Shown: positions 53,836 through 63,121, counted from the stretch's first letter. The stretch: 64,000 nucleotides of DNA from Janthinobacterium sp. 1_2014MBL_MicDiv (GCF_001865675.1 NZ_CP011319.1:3782001-3846000); one strand, 5' to 3'. The notes: generated by a model from the letters alone, not told the origin. Made by a program: numbers and translations.

Positions 53836-55587
53836 ATGTCAACTACAGCACCAGCAAGAGCAGCCCCCGGCCAGGTCGATGTCGCCGCGTCCGTCAATGA
53901 ATATCTGGACCGGCGCGACTGGCGCGTCAACGCCAACGCCAACCAGGGTTATTCCCTGGGCGGCCTGATCCTCAACGTCTCGGGCAAGGTCATCGCCAAC
54001 TACTGGCTCGACCAGGTGTACCCGCCGGCTGTGGGCGCGGCGCACCGCGAAGCGGCCCTGCACATCCACGACCTCGACATGCTGGCCGGCTATTGCGCCG
54101 GCTGGTCGCTGCGCACCCTGCTGCACGAAGGCTTGAATGGCGTGCCAGGCAAGATCGAATCGAGCCCGCCGAAGCATATGTCGAGCGCCATCGGCCAGAT
54201 CGTCAACTTCCTCGGCACGCTGCAAAACGAATGGGCCGGCGCGCAGGCGTTCAGCTCCTTCGACACCTACATGGCACCCTTCATCCGCAAGGACAGCCTG
54301 CGCTACGAGGACGTGCGCCAGTACATGCAGGAGCTGATCTTCAACCTCAACGTGCCATCGCGCTGGGGCACGCAGACGCCGTTCACCAACCTCACCTTCG
54401 ACTGGGTCTGCCCGGACGACCTGCGCGAGCAGATCCCCGTCATCGCCGGCCAGGAGATGGATTTCTGCTATGGCGAGCTGCAGGCCGAGATGGACATGAT
54501 CAACCGCGCCTACATCGAGATCATGATGGCGGGCGACGCCAAGGGCCGCGTCTTCACGTTTCCCATCCCGACCTACAACATCACCGAGGACTTCGACTGG
54601 CATAGCGAGAACGCCGAACGCCTGTTCGAGATGACGGCCCGCTACGGCCTGCCCTACTTCCAGAATTTCATCAATTCGGAACTCAAGCCGAACATGATCC
54701 GCTCCATGTGCTGCCGCCTGCAGCTGGACTTGCGCGAACTGCTGAAACGCGGCAACGGCCTGTTCGGCTCGGCCGAGCAGACCGGCTCCCTCGGCGTGGT
54801 GACGGTCAACTGCGCGCGCCTGGGCCATTTGTGGCGCGGCGACGAGAAAGCGCTGCTGGCCGACCTGGACCGCCTGCTGGAACTGGGCAAGTCCAGCCTG
54901 GAAATCAAGCGCACCACCATCGAGGAACTGATGCAGCAAGGCCTGTTTCCCTACACGAAACGCTACCTGGGCACCCTGCGCAACCACTTTTCCACGCTGG
55001 GCGTGAACGGCATCAACGAGATGATCCGCAATTTCAGCGGCGACGCCTATGACATCACGGCGCCAGAAGGCCATGCGCTGGCCGTGCGCCTGCTCGACCA
55101 CGTGCGCGCCCGCATGCTGGCATTCCAGGAAGAGACGGGGCATATGTACAACCTGGAAGCGACGCCGGCCGAGGGCACGACCTACCGCTTCGCCCGCGAA
55201 GACCGCAAGCGCTTCCCCGCCATCCTGCAGGCGGGCACGCCGGACAACCCCTACTACACGAATTCCTCGCAGCTGCCCGTCGGCCATACGGACGACCCGT
55301 TCGAGGCGCTGGAACTGCAGGACGCGCTGCAGCGCAAGTACACGGGCGGCACGGTGCTGCACCTGTACATGACGGAAGCGCTGTCGGACGCCAACGCCTG
55401 CCGCGAACTCGTGAAGCGCGCCCTGGGCCGCTTCTCGCTGCCCTACATCACGGTCACGCCCACGTTTTCCATCTGCCCGCGCCACGGCTACCTGGCCGGC
55501 AAGCACGAATTCTGTCCCACCTGCGACGCGGAGCTCATCGCCCGCAAGCAGGCCCACCCTGTTGCATCTCTTGAGGAAACGCCATGA
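53836..55587 (+). CDS. nrdD: class III anaerobic ribonucleotide reductase, catalytic subunit without its glycyl-radical tail
   Basis: The 583-residue protein has the NrdD barrel with MCCRLQ (Cys292-Cys293, presumed thiyl-radical region) and a C-terminal zinc site from CPRHGY and CPTC (Cys547, His550, Cys560, Cys563). It lacks the N-terminal ATP-cone of E. coli NrdD. It ends 20 residues after the zinc site, without the conserved glycyl-radical region. That region is encoded by the next, overlapping ORF. The start at ATG 53836, rather than 53800, has a ribosome binding site and leaves the NrdR box outside the gene. Confidence 0.88.
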   Translation: MSTTAPARAAPGQVDVAASVNEYLDRRDWRVNANANQGYSLGGLILNVSGKVIANYWLDQVYPPAVGAAHREAALHIHDLDMLAGYCAGWSLRTLLHEGLNGVPGKIESSPPKHMSSAIGQIVNFLGTLQNEWAGAQAFSSFDTYMAPFIRKDSLRYEDVRQYMQELIFNLNVPSRWGTQTPFTNLTFDWVCPDDLREQIPVIAGQEMDFCYGELQAEMDMINRAYIEIMMAGDAKGRVFTFPIPTYNITEDFDWHSENAERLFEMTARYGLPYFQNFINSELKPNMIRSMCCRLQLDLRELLKRGNGLFGSAEQTGSLGVVTVNCARLGHLWRGDEKALLADLDRLLELGKSSLEIKRTTIEELMQQGLFPYTKRYLGTLRNHFSTLGVNGINEMIRNFSGDAYDITAPEGHALAVRLLDHVRARMLAFQEETGHMYNLEATPAEGTTYRFAREDRKRFPAILQAGTPDNPYYTNSSQLPVGHTDDPFEALELQDALQRKYTGGTVLHLYMTEALSDANACRELVKRALGRFSLPYITVTPTFSICPRHGYLAGKHEFCPTCDAELIARKQAHPVASLEETP

Positions 55588-55784
55588 ACGCACGTCCCGA
55601 CTTCACTCCCGCCATCACCCTCGTCGACAGCGAACGCCAGCGCTGCGAAATCTGGACTCGCGTGATGGGCTATCACCGTCCCGTCGCCTCGTTCAACATC
55701 GGCAAGCAGGGCGAATTCCACGAGCGCCAGTACTTTACGGAAACGGGCGCCCGGCTTGGCCAGCCCGCCTGCCATGGCGGCTGA
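55584..55784 (+). CDS. separate glycyl-radical domain of NrdD
   Basis: This 66-residue protein carries the glycyl-radical signature of class III reductases: WTRVMGYHRPVASFNIGKQG, with the presumed radical Gly at residue 29, and then EFHERQYF. In other class III enzymes this region is the C-terminus of NrdD. Here its ATG overlaps the nrdD stop (ATGA) in a different frame, behind GAGGA at good spacing. That argues for a genuine split gene translated by coupling. Its stop overlaps the start of nrdG. It likely associates with NrdD to complete the active site. Confidence 0.85.
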   Translation: MNARPDFTPAITLVDSERQRCEIWTRVMGYHRPVASFNIGKQGEFHERQYFTETGARLGQPACHGG

Positions 55785-56481
55785 ACTGAAAGTGGGCGGC
55801 CTGACGCCCTTTTCCGCCAGCGACTATCCGGGCAAGCTGGCGGCCGTGGTCTTCGTGCAGGGCTGCCCGTGGCGCTGCGGCTATTGCCACAATCCGCACC
55901 TGCAGGCGCGCACGCCGGACGGCGCGATGCCCTGGCGCGACGTCCTGACCTGGCTGCGCCGCCGCGTGGGCCTGGTCGACGCCGTCGTCTTCAGCGGCGG
56001 CGAGGCCTGCATGGACCCGGCGCTGGGGCGCGCCATCGGCGAGGTCAAGGCGCTGGGCTTCGGCATCGGCCTGCATACGGCCTGCATCTATCCGCAGCGC
56101 CTGACCGAGGTGTTGCCCCTGCTCGACTGGGTGGGCTTCGACATCAAGGCGCCGTTTGCCGACTATCGTCATGTGACCCGCGTCGCCGGCAGCGGCGATC
56201 CGGCGCGCGCCTGCCTGGACGCCATCCTGGCCAGCGGCGTCGCCTACGAATGCCGCACCACGGCCCACCCGGACCTGCTGCCCGATGAACAGCTGCTGGC
56301 CCTGGCCGCCACCCTGGCCGGCAAAGGCGTCAGCAACTACGTGCTGCAGCAGTTCCGCGCCGACGGCTGCCTCGATGCGGCGCTGGCCGGCCGCCCCCTG
56401 CACGGCTATCCGGCGGCGCAGACCCTGGCGCAACTGGGCGCCATGTTTCCCCGTTTTACATTCCGTAACCATGGCAATTGA
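55774..56481 (+). CDS. nrdG: anaerobic ribonucleotide reductase-activating protein NrdG
   Basis: The 235-residue radical SAM protein has CPWRCGYC (C31-x3-C35-x2-C38) for the 4Fe-4S cluster and FSGGEACMDPA for SAM binding. It would generate the glycyl radical on the split NrdD tail. It is longer than E. coli NrdG (154 residues) and resembles the long activases of strict anaerobes and many other bacteria. ATG 55774 overlaps the small glycyl-radical gene by 11 bp. Confidence 0.88.
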   Translation: MAAELKVGGLTPFSASDYPGKLAAVVFVQGCPWRCGYCHNPHLQARTPDGAMPWRDVLTWLRRRVGLVDAVVFSGGEACMDPALGRAIGEVKALGFGIGLHTACIYPQRLTEVLPLLDWVGFDIKAPFADYRHVTRVAGSGDPARACLDAILASGVAYECRTTAHPDLLPDEQLLALAATLAGKGVSNYVLQQFRADGCLDAALAGRPLHGYPAAQTLAQLGAMFPRFTFRNHGN

Positions 56482-56629
56482 GCCTGCAGCCACATAATTG
56501 CTGAAAGCCCCACAAAATTCCCCGTTCTGCAACGCTGAAATGCCCTGCTTGCTGTAATGTATCAACTGCGCCGCGCACCACGCGCGGCCCGTCTGATCCA
56601 TCACACAGCACTACAGATAAGCGTCATCC

Positions 56630-59600
56630 ATGAACGATTTCACCGCAGCCAGTCCAGGCACCCCCTCCACCCACGCCGACATCCTGTACGGTCCGCCGCG
56701 ACCGGATTTGCTGCGCGAGGAAGTGCTGGCCGACCTGCTGGAAGCGACGGCGCGCCGCTGCCCGCAGCAAGTCGCCCTGATCGACGGCGCGCGCCGCATC
56801 ACCTATGCGGAACTCGATGCCCAGGCCGGCCTGGCGGCGGCGCGCCTGGTGGCGGCCGGCGTCCAGCCCGGCGATATCGTGGGACTGTGGCTGCCGCGCG
56901 GCGCCCACCTGCTGCTGATGCAGGCGGCCATCGCCAAGGCGGGCGCCGCCTGGCTGCCCGTCGACGAAGACACGCCCGTCGAGCGTCTGCAAGTGTGCCT
57001 CGACGACGCCAATGGGGCCGGCGTCGTCAGCTGCGCGCAATTTGCGCCGCGCCTGGAAGCTGCCGGAGTCCAACGCCCCGTGTGGACGGCGGAAAGCCTG
57101 CTGGCGCCCGCCACGCCGGGAGAACGCCTGCCCGCGCGCGGCGCCGTGCAGCCCGACCACCCCGCGTATGTGATCTACACGTCCGGTTCCACGGGCAAGC
57201 CGAAGGGCATCCTGATCAGCCAGCGCAGCATCTGCCACTTCCTGCGCAGCGAAAACGCCGTGCTCGAAGTGCGGCAGGACGACACCGTCTACCAGGGCTT
57301 TTCCGTGGCCTTCGACATGTCGTTCGAGGAAATCTGGATTGCCTACCTGGTGGGCGCCACCCTGTGGCTGGGCCCCAAGGACATCTCGGGCGACCCGGAA
57401 GCGCTGCCGCGCGCGCTGGCGGCCAACCACGTCACCGTGCTGCATGCCGTGCCGACCCTGCTGGCCCTGTTCGCGGAGGACGTGCCGAGCCTGCGCCTGA
57501 TCAACCTGGGCGGCGAAATGTGCCCGGAATCGCTGGTCGAGCGCTGGTCGCGCCCGGGCCGCGCCATGTTCAACACCTATGGCCCCACCGAGGCCACCGT
57601 GTCGTGCAGCCTGGCCCGCCTGCGGCCGGGAGAGCCCGTCACCATCGGCACGCCGCTGCCCAATTACGGCTTGCTGGTGCTGCAGGTGGCCGAGGCGGGA
57701 GAAAACCGTCCATTGGCCCTGCTGCCACGCGGCGAGACGGGAGAGCTGTGCATCATCGGCCCCGGCCTGGCCGAGGGTTACCTGGGCCGGCCCGACCTGA
57801 CGCTGGAAAAATTCCTGCCCAATCCGTGGAGCACCTGTCCCGACGATGCGCGCCTGTACCGCACGGGCGACCTGGCGCGCATCGATCCTGACGGCCAGGT
57901 GCTGTGCCTGGGCCGCGCCGACGACCAGGTGAAGATCCGCGGTTTTCGCGTCGAGCTGGGCGAGATCGAAGCCGTGCTGGCGCAGCAGCCCGGCGTGGGC
58001 ACGGTGGCCGTGTTGCTGCGCAAGGACGACGGCATCGACCAGCTGGTGGCCTACATCGTCGGCAGCGACGATGCGCAGGAAGACGCGCTGGCGGCGAAAA
58101 CCCTGCGCGCGGCCCTGAACCTGCACCTGCCGCCGTACATGGTGCCGGGCCGCTTCGAACTGCTGCCGCTGATGCCGCGCCTCACTTCCGGCAAGATCGA
58201 CCGCAAAGCGTTGAAAGCCATGCCTTTGTCCGCCCCGCCGCCGGGCGAAGCCGGTGCATCGGACGTGCCGGAAACGCCGGCCGAGACAGCCCTGTTCGCG
58301 GCGCTGGCGCAGCTGTTCCCCGGCCAGGCGATACTGCGCCAGCTCGATTTCTTCAGCGACCTCGGTGGCCACTCGTTCCTGGCCGCGCGCCTGGCGTCCA
58401 GCCTGCGCGCCAATCCGGCCTACGCGCACATGACGGTGCGCGACATTTACCAGAACCGCCAGATCGGCAAGATCGCCGCCGTGCTCAATGAAGCGCCCGC
58501 ACTGGCCACGCCGGAAGCCGAGTGGACGCCGCCCTCGACGTGGAAACGCTGGATCTGCGGCGCGGCGCAGGCGGCGGCCGTGCCGGGCCTGGTGACCCTG
58601 CGCATGGCGCAATGGCTGGCGCCCTTCTTCACCTACCACTTCTTCACGGGCGACGCGGGCGACACGGTGCCGCGCGCCGTCGCCGCCTCGATCGGCGTCT
58701 TCCTGCTGGCGACACTGGCCGAATTTGCCATCGCCATCGGCGGCAAGTGGCTGATCGCCGGGCGCCTGAAAGCGGGCAGCTATCCGCTGTGGGGCATCAC
58801 GTATTACCGCTGGTGGCTGGCCGACCGCCTGGTCGAATCGGCGCCCACCTACCTGCTCAGCGGCTCGTCGCTGAACAGCTGGTGGCTGCGCGCGCTGGGC
58901 GCGAAAGTGGGCAAGGAAGTCGTCATCGGCTCGATGACCCTGCGCGCGCCCGATTTGCTGGACATCGGCGACAACGTCAGCGTGGGCAATGCCGTCAACT
59001 TCGAAAACGCCCGGGTCGAACGGGGTCGGCTGCTGCTGGGCCAGATCCGCATCGCCGACGATTGCTGCATCAGCTCCTACGCGATCATGGAAGGCAATAC
59101 CAGCATGGCTGCCTTCGCCCACCTGGAAGGGCAGTCGGCGCTGGCCGACGGCGTGGCCGTGCCGGCGGGCCGCATCTGGACCGGTTCGCCCGCGCGCGAC
59201 ATCGGGCCCTACGACCCGGCCAGCCAGCCGCCGCGTCCTGCCATCTCGCGCCTGCGCCTGATGGGCGAAACCGTGTTCTTCTGCTACGGCATGGTGCTCA
59301 TCGCCGTGCTGTTCTTCATGCCCGTCTTCCCCAGCTTCGTGCTGATCGACTGGTTCGACGAACGCGAAATGATGCCGTGGCTGCAGGGCCGCGACGTGAC
59401 GACGCAGCTGGCCCGCTACTTTGTGCTGGCCTTCCCCGCCAGCGCCGTGCTGATCGTGCTGACGGCACTGCTGTCGGCGGCCATCCGCTGGGGTGCGCTG
59501 CCGCGCCTGAAGCCGGGCAGCTCGCCTGTGCACAGCAATATCTATTGCGCCAAGTGGCTCGTCAGCCACATCCAGGAATCGAGCCTGAACGTGCTGCACG

Positions 59601-60685
59601 GCATTTACGCCACCGTGTACGCGCCGTACTGGTACCGGCTGCTGGGCGCCAAGGTGGGCAAGGGCGCCGAGATTTCCACGGCGCTGGGCGTGGTGCCCGA
59701 CATGCTGACCCTGGGTGACGACACCTTCATCGCCGACGCCGTCATGCTCGGCGACGAACAGATCGACGGCGGCTGGATGACCATGCGCCCCACCGTCATC
59801 TCGCACCGCAGCTTCGTCGGCAACGGCAGCTACATCCCGGACGGCACCGTCCTGCCCGAGCACGTGCTGATCGGCGTGCACACGCACGCGCCGCGCAACG
59901 AACAGATGCACAGCGGCGACACCTGGCTCGGTTCTCCGCCCATGCACCTGCCGGCGCGCGAACAGGTCAGCGGCTTTGCCGAGCACCTGACCTTCAAGCC
60001 ATCCATCCTGCGCCGCCTGGGCCGCAGCCTGATCGAAGCGTTCCGCATCGTCGCACCGCACGCGGTGGTGATCGCCGTCGGCTACACGCTGGTGCTCGAC
60101 GTGATGCCGATCGCCGGCGCCGGACGCTGGGGCGAAGTGGTGGGCGACCTGGCGATTGCCGGCATCGCCTACGGCATCGGCAATTTCGTCGTCGTCCTGC
60201 TGTTCAAGTGGCTGCTGCTGGGACGCTACCGCAAGCACGCGGCGCCCATGTGGACGCCGTTCGTGTGGGTATCGGAAGGCGTGACGAATCTGTACGAAGG
60301 CATCGCCGTGCCCAACTTCATGCGCTACCTGCGCGGCACGCCGTGGCTGCCGCTGGCCTTCCGCCTGTTCGGCTGCAAGATCGGCCGCGGCGTCTACATG
60401 GATACCACCGACATCACGGAATTCGATTGCGTGCACATCGGCGACTACAGCGAATTGAACGCCCTCACCTGTCCCCAGACGCATCTGTTCGAAGACCGCG
60501 TGATGAAGATCGACCACGTGGAGATCGGCAAGCGCGTCTACATGGGCCCGCGCAGCTCCGTGCTGTACAGCGCCAGGGTGGGCGACAATGCGCGCCTGGG
60601 CCCGCTGACCCTGGTGATGAAGGGCGAACACATCCCCGCCGGCAGCAACTGGGCCGGCTGCCCGGCCGCGCCGCTGCGGACGTGA
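56630..60685 (+). CDS. Pls/PosA-type membrane-bound single-module NRPS
   Basis: The 1351-residue protein has an adenylation domain (about 30-530; YTSGSTGKPKG 183-193, AFDMSFEEIW, YRTGD, GKIDRKAL) and a peptidyl-carrier domain with phosphopantetheine Ser582 in GGHS. A long C-terminal half then has five or six membrane helices interleaved with left-handed beta-helix-like segments. No condensation or thioesterase domain is present. This matches epsilon-polylysine synthetase (Pls)/PosA enzymes, which make cationic homopolymers. The acidic residue at the position after FDMSF (code position 239) would suit a basic amino acid. The product is inferred only. Confidence 0.85.
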   Translation: MNDFTAASPGTPSTHADILYGPPRPDLLREEVLADLLEATARRCPQQVALIDGARRITYAELDAQAGLAAARLVAAGVQPGDIVGLWLPRGAHLLLMQAAIAKAGAAWLPVDEDTPVERLQVCLDDANGAGVVSCAQFAPRLEAAGVQRPVWTAESLLAPATPGERLPARGAVQPDHPAYVIYTSGSTGKPKGILISQRSICHFLRSENAVLEVRQDDTVYQGFSVAFDMSFEEIWIAYLVGATLWLGPKDISGDPEALPRALAANHVTVLHAVPTLLALFAEDVPSLRLINLGGEMCPESLVERWSRPGRAMFNTYGPTEATVSCSLARLRPGEPVTIGTPLPNYGLLVLQVAEAGENRPLALLPRGETGELCIIGPGLAEGYLGRPDLTLEKFLPNPWSTCPDDARLYRTGDLARIDPDGQVLCLGRADDQVKIRGFRVELGEIEAVLAQQPGVGTVAVLLRKDDGIDQLVAYIVGSDDAQEDALAAKTLRAALNLHLPPYMVPGRFELLPLMPRLTSGKIDRKALKAMPLSAPPPGEAGASDVPETPAETALFAALAQLFPGQAILRQLDFFSDLGGHSFLAARLASSLRANPAYAHMTVRDIYQNRQIGKIAAVLNEAPALATPEAEWTPPSTWKRWICGAAQAAAVPGLVTLRMAQWLAPFFTYHFFTGDAGDTVPRAVAASIGVFLLATLAEFAIAIGGKWLIAGRLKAGSYPLWGITYYRWWLADRLVESAPTYLLSGSSLNSWWLRALGAKVGKEVVIGSMTLRAPDLLDIGDNVSVGNAVNFENARVERGRLLLGQIRIADDCCISSYAIMEGNTSMAAFAHLEGQSALADGVAVPAGRIWTGSPARDIGPYDPASQPPRPAISRLRLMGETVFFCYGMVLIAVLFFMPVFPSFVLIDWFDEREMMPWLQGRDVTTQLARYFVLAFPASAVLIVLTALLSAAIRWGALPRLKPGSSPVHSNIYCAKWLVSHIQESSLNVLHGIYATVYAPYWYRLLGAKVGKGAEISTALGVVPDMLTLGDDTFIADAVMLGDEQIDGGWMTMRPTVISHRSFVGNGSYIPDGTVLPEHVLIGVHTHAPRNEQMHSGDTWLGSPPMHLPAREQVSGFAEHLTFKPSILRRLGRSLIEAFRIVAPHAVVIAVGYTLVLDVMPIAGAGRWGEVVGDLAIAGIAYGIGNFVVVLLFKWLLLGRYRKHAAPMWTPFVWVSEGVTNLYEGIAVPNFMRYLRGTPWLPLAFRLFGCKIGRGVYMDTTDITEFDCVHIGDYSELNALTCPQTHLFEDRVMKIDHVEIGKRVYMGPRSSVLYSARVGDNARLGPLTLVMKGEHIPAGSNWAGCPAAPLRT

Positions 60686-61212
60686 TGGAGGCGACGCAGT
60701 ACTGGTCCGGGGATGGATTGCTGGTGATCGGCATCCCTGCCCCGACCTCGCGCCCCGAGGCACGACGGCGGTTGCGGCTAGCCGTGCGCGAGGCCGTGGC
60801 GCGGTGGCTGAAGCTGGACATCACCGCCATCGCGCTGGAATCGACGCCAGGCAGCCCTCCCCGTTTGCTGCTGGCCGGCCGAACTGCGGGCCTGTCGTTC
60901 AGCCATGACGAGGGCATCTCGCTGGCCGCCATCGGCCTGCATGGCGCCGTCGGCATCGACGTCATGCGCGTGCAGGACATTCCCGACTGGGCGAATCTGG
61001 CACGCGACTACCTGGGGCCGCTGGTGACGCGGGAACTGGCCGCCTGCCCCGCCGCGCAGCGCCCGCTGCGGCTGGCGCAGGCCTGGACGGCGCGCGAGGC
61101 GGCGCTCAAGTGCGCGGGCTTGCCGCTGGCGGAGTGGAGCGCGGCCGCGCCAGCTTGCCGCCTGCAGGCGCTGACGTTGCCGGCACCGCATGTGGCGACC
61201 CTGGCATACTAA
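60685..61212 (+). CDS. 4'-phosphopantetheinyl transferase (Sfp-like)
   Basis: The 175-residue protein has the PPTase motifs LSFSHDEG, GIDVMRV and WTAREAALKCAG. It would activate the carrier domain of the NRPS just upstream. The ATG shares its first base with the NRPS stop (TGATG), so the two are coupled. It is short compared with Sfp (about 224 residues), particularly at the N-terminus. Confidence 0.85.
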   Translation: MEATQYWSGDGLLVIGIPAPTSRPEARRRLRLAVREAVARWLKLDITAIALESTPGSPPRLLLAGRTAGLSFSHDEGISLAAIGLHGAVGIDVMRVQDIPDWANLARDYLGPLVTRELAACPAAQRPLRLAQAWTAREAALKCAGLPLAEWSAAAPACRLQALTLPAPHVATLAY

Positions 61213-61307
61213 TCTTCCTTGCCCTCGGCCGCCCCGCCGACCTGGACGAAAATCAGTTTTACGATAATACTGACGAGCAGCCCCAGTAGCCCGATCAATT
61301 CCAGCAT
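61209..61307 (-). CDS. predicted 32-residue membrane peptide
   Basis: A small minus-strand ORF (from ATG 61307) encodes MLELIGLLGLLVSIIVKLIF followed by VQVGGAAEGKED: one hydrophobic helix and a charged tail. AAAGGAAAG precedes the ATG, a good ribosome binding site. Its stop codon overlaps the PPTase stop on the other strand. No homologue is recognised. Such small peptides often assist membrane enzymes or transporters, which here is only a guess. Confidence 0.5.
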   Translation of the reverse strand: MLELIGLLGLLVSIIVKLIFVQVGGAAEGKED

Positions 61308-61410
61308 GGTCTTTCCTTTGCAGTGACAGCAGACCAGTCCACTGTAGCGTGCTTGCGGGACCCAGGCTAATATCAAATCAGGCAGTCAACGATCTCGAAA
61401 AGGCATACGA

Positions 61411-62319
61411 TTGATTTCCCTCAAACAGTTCAAGTACTTTGTCGAGATTGTCGATGCGGGCAGCTACTCGCGCGCGGCGGAAAAGCTGTATATCGCCCAG
61501 TCGGCCCTGAGCCGGCAAATCAAGGAGCTGGAAAACGAGGTGCAGGCGCTGCTGCTCACGCGCGACGCGCGCCATATCGAGCTCACGCCGGCCGGCCAGG
61601 TATTTTATGAACGCGCCAGGCGCATCCTCGAAGATATCGAGGAAACCGTGCGCCAGACGCGCCACGTGGGACAAGGGGCGCAAGGCATCATCCGCCTGCT
61701 GCATTCAAGCTCCGTCACCCTCACGCCCGCCATCGGCGCCGTGCTGAACCGGCTGCTGGCGCAGTTTCCCGGCGTCTCGCTCGATATCTCGAAAGGCTCG
61801 TCGGAAAACCAGGCGGCCGACATCGAGGAAGGCCGTGCCGACCTGGGCCTGGTGCGCCTGCCCACCCTGCGCAAGCACGCCAACATCGTCGTGCGCGAAC
61901 TGTACGCGGAAAAGCTGGTGGTGGCCGTGTCGGCGGCGTCGCCGCTGGCGGTGCTGCAGAACACAACCATTGCCGCCCTGCGCGACGAAGCGTTCGTCTC
62001 GATCCCGCACAAGGACCGCGGCGGCCTCAGCTACCTGGTGGCGGGCCTGTGCCTGGCGCAGGGCTTCTTTCCGAAGGCGGCGCGCGCCCTGTCGCGCAAG
62101 ACGTCGCAGCTGAACCTGATCGAAGCCAACATGGGCATCGCCATCGTCCCCGACAGCATGCGCCTGGTGGCGCCGCCCGGCGTGCGTTTTATCGCCCTGC
62201 CCGACGACGAGTCGCATTCCGTCGTCGGCCTGATCTCGCCGCGCGCAGCCAGCGGCATGGTGGCCGCGTTCACGGAAGCGTTCGTGCGCGAGATGAACGG
62301 GCTGCAGGCGGCGGATTAA
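61411..62319 (+). CDS. LysR-family transcriptional regulator
   Basis: A 302-residue LysR protein with helix-turn-helix (SLKQFKYFVEIVDAGSYSRA, then LYIAQSALSRQIKELE) and the substrate-binding domain from about 90. The start is TTG at 61411 with AAAAGG upstream; no in-frame ATG fits better. It resembles the CbbR/NAC-like family of regulators. Divergent from the 32-residue peptide gene with a 103-bp gap, it may control that gene. Its stop overlaps that of the TrpF-like gene (TTAA). Confidence 0.8.
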   Translation: MISLKQFKYFVEIVDAGSYSRAAEKLYIAQSALSRQIKELENEVQALLLTRDARHIELTPAGQVFYERARRILEDIEETVRQTRHVGQGAQGIIRLLHSSSVTLTPAIGAVLNRLLAQFPGVSLDISKGSSENQAADIEEGRADLGLVRLPTLRKHANIVVRELYAEKLVVAVSAASPLAVLQNTTIAALRDEAFVSIPHKDRGGLSYLVAGLCLAQGFFPKAARALSRKTSQLNLIEANMGIAIVPDSMRLVAPPGVRFIALPDDESHSVVGLISPRAASGMVAAFTEAFVREMNGLQAAD

Positions 62320-62993
62320 CCTTCCGCGTACAGCGCCGCATCGGCCTCGCGCACGGCCGCCATCAGCAAGGCCAGTTTCATGACATCGAGCTTGCCGTCG
62401 GTGCGCACGCGCGAGCACAGGTCGATGCCGTACGGGCGCACCTGGCGCAGCGCGTCCGCCACATTGGCCGCATCGAGGCCGCCAGCCAGGAAGACGGGAC
62501 GCGGGCTGGCGCGCACGAAGCGCGCGCTGATGCCCCAGTCGTGCGTGCGGCCCGTGCCGCCCAGTTCCGGGACAGGCGCGCCGGGGCGGCCCGAGTCGAG
62601 CAAAAACGCATGCACATGGGGCGCGTAGGCGGGAATCAGCTCCAGCGCCTCGTCTCCCTCCACGTGGATCACCTGCACACGCCGCACGTGGGGCAGCAGG
62701 CGCGCCAGTTCGGCCACCTCGCCCGGGTCGACATGGCCGACGATCTGCACGGTGGTCGGCTGCGTGGCGCGCACGTGCCCGGCGATGGCCTGCGCCGTCG
62801 TTTCGGATGTCAGCAGGAAGGTGGACACGGGCGGCGGCGTCCACGCGGCGATCTGCGCGATGCGCGCATCCGGGATCGGGCCGGGGCCGGACGGCATGGC
62901 GCCCACCAGGCCCAGCGCGTCGGCGCCGGCAGCAATCGCCAGTTGCGCCTCGTCGATGGAAGCGATGCAGCAGATCTTGATGCGGGTTCTCAT
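62316..62993 (-). CDS. phosphoribosylanthranilate isomerase-like protein
   Basis: The 225-residue protein has a TIM-barrel TrpF pattern: IKICCIAS at the N-terminus (canonical KICG), FLLDSG with the catalytic Asp, GGTGRTHDW, and FLAGGLDAANV. It lies outside any trp operon. The second half of KICG reads C-C, adding a Cys where Gly is normal. It could be a true isomerase or a paralogue for another sugar phosphate. Confidence 0.75.
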   Translation of the reverse strand: MRTRIKICCIASIDEAQLAIAAGADALGLVGAMPSGPGPIPDARIAQIAAWTPPPVSTFLLTSETTAQAIAGHVRATQPTTVQIVGHVDPGEVAELARLLPHVRRVQVIHVEGDEALELIPAYAPHVHAFLLDSGRPGAPVPELGGTGRTHDWGISARFVRASPRPVFLAGGLDAANVADALRQVRPYGIDLCSRVRTDGKLDVMKLALLMAAVREADAALYAEG

Positions 62994-63121
62994 GGTCTTG
63001 GGTCGTCAGTATGAATGATCAACATTACAACACAGGGAGAGTGCGCACGCCAAGGCACGCGGTCAAGCGCGCATGCAATTGTGTGCCAGAATGGGGCCAT
63101 CGCACACTTCCAGAGGAACCC

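Noticed and set aside
55560..55600. Sequencing error or frameshift as an explanation of the nrdD split
   Set aside because: GAGGA precedes the second ATG at ideal spacing, and the ATGA overlap is typical of designed coupling. A frameshift cannot be excluded without other genomes.
56624..60763. A 1379-codon open frame antisense to the NRPS gene
   Set aside because: It has no recognisable domain and is a codon-bias shadow of the real gene in GC-rich DNA. Similar long antisense frames at 40258-42378, 21979-23721 and 51073-53300 were rejected for the same reason.
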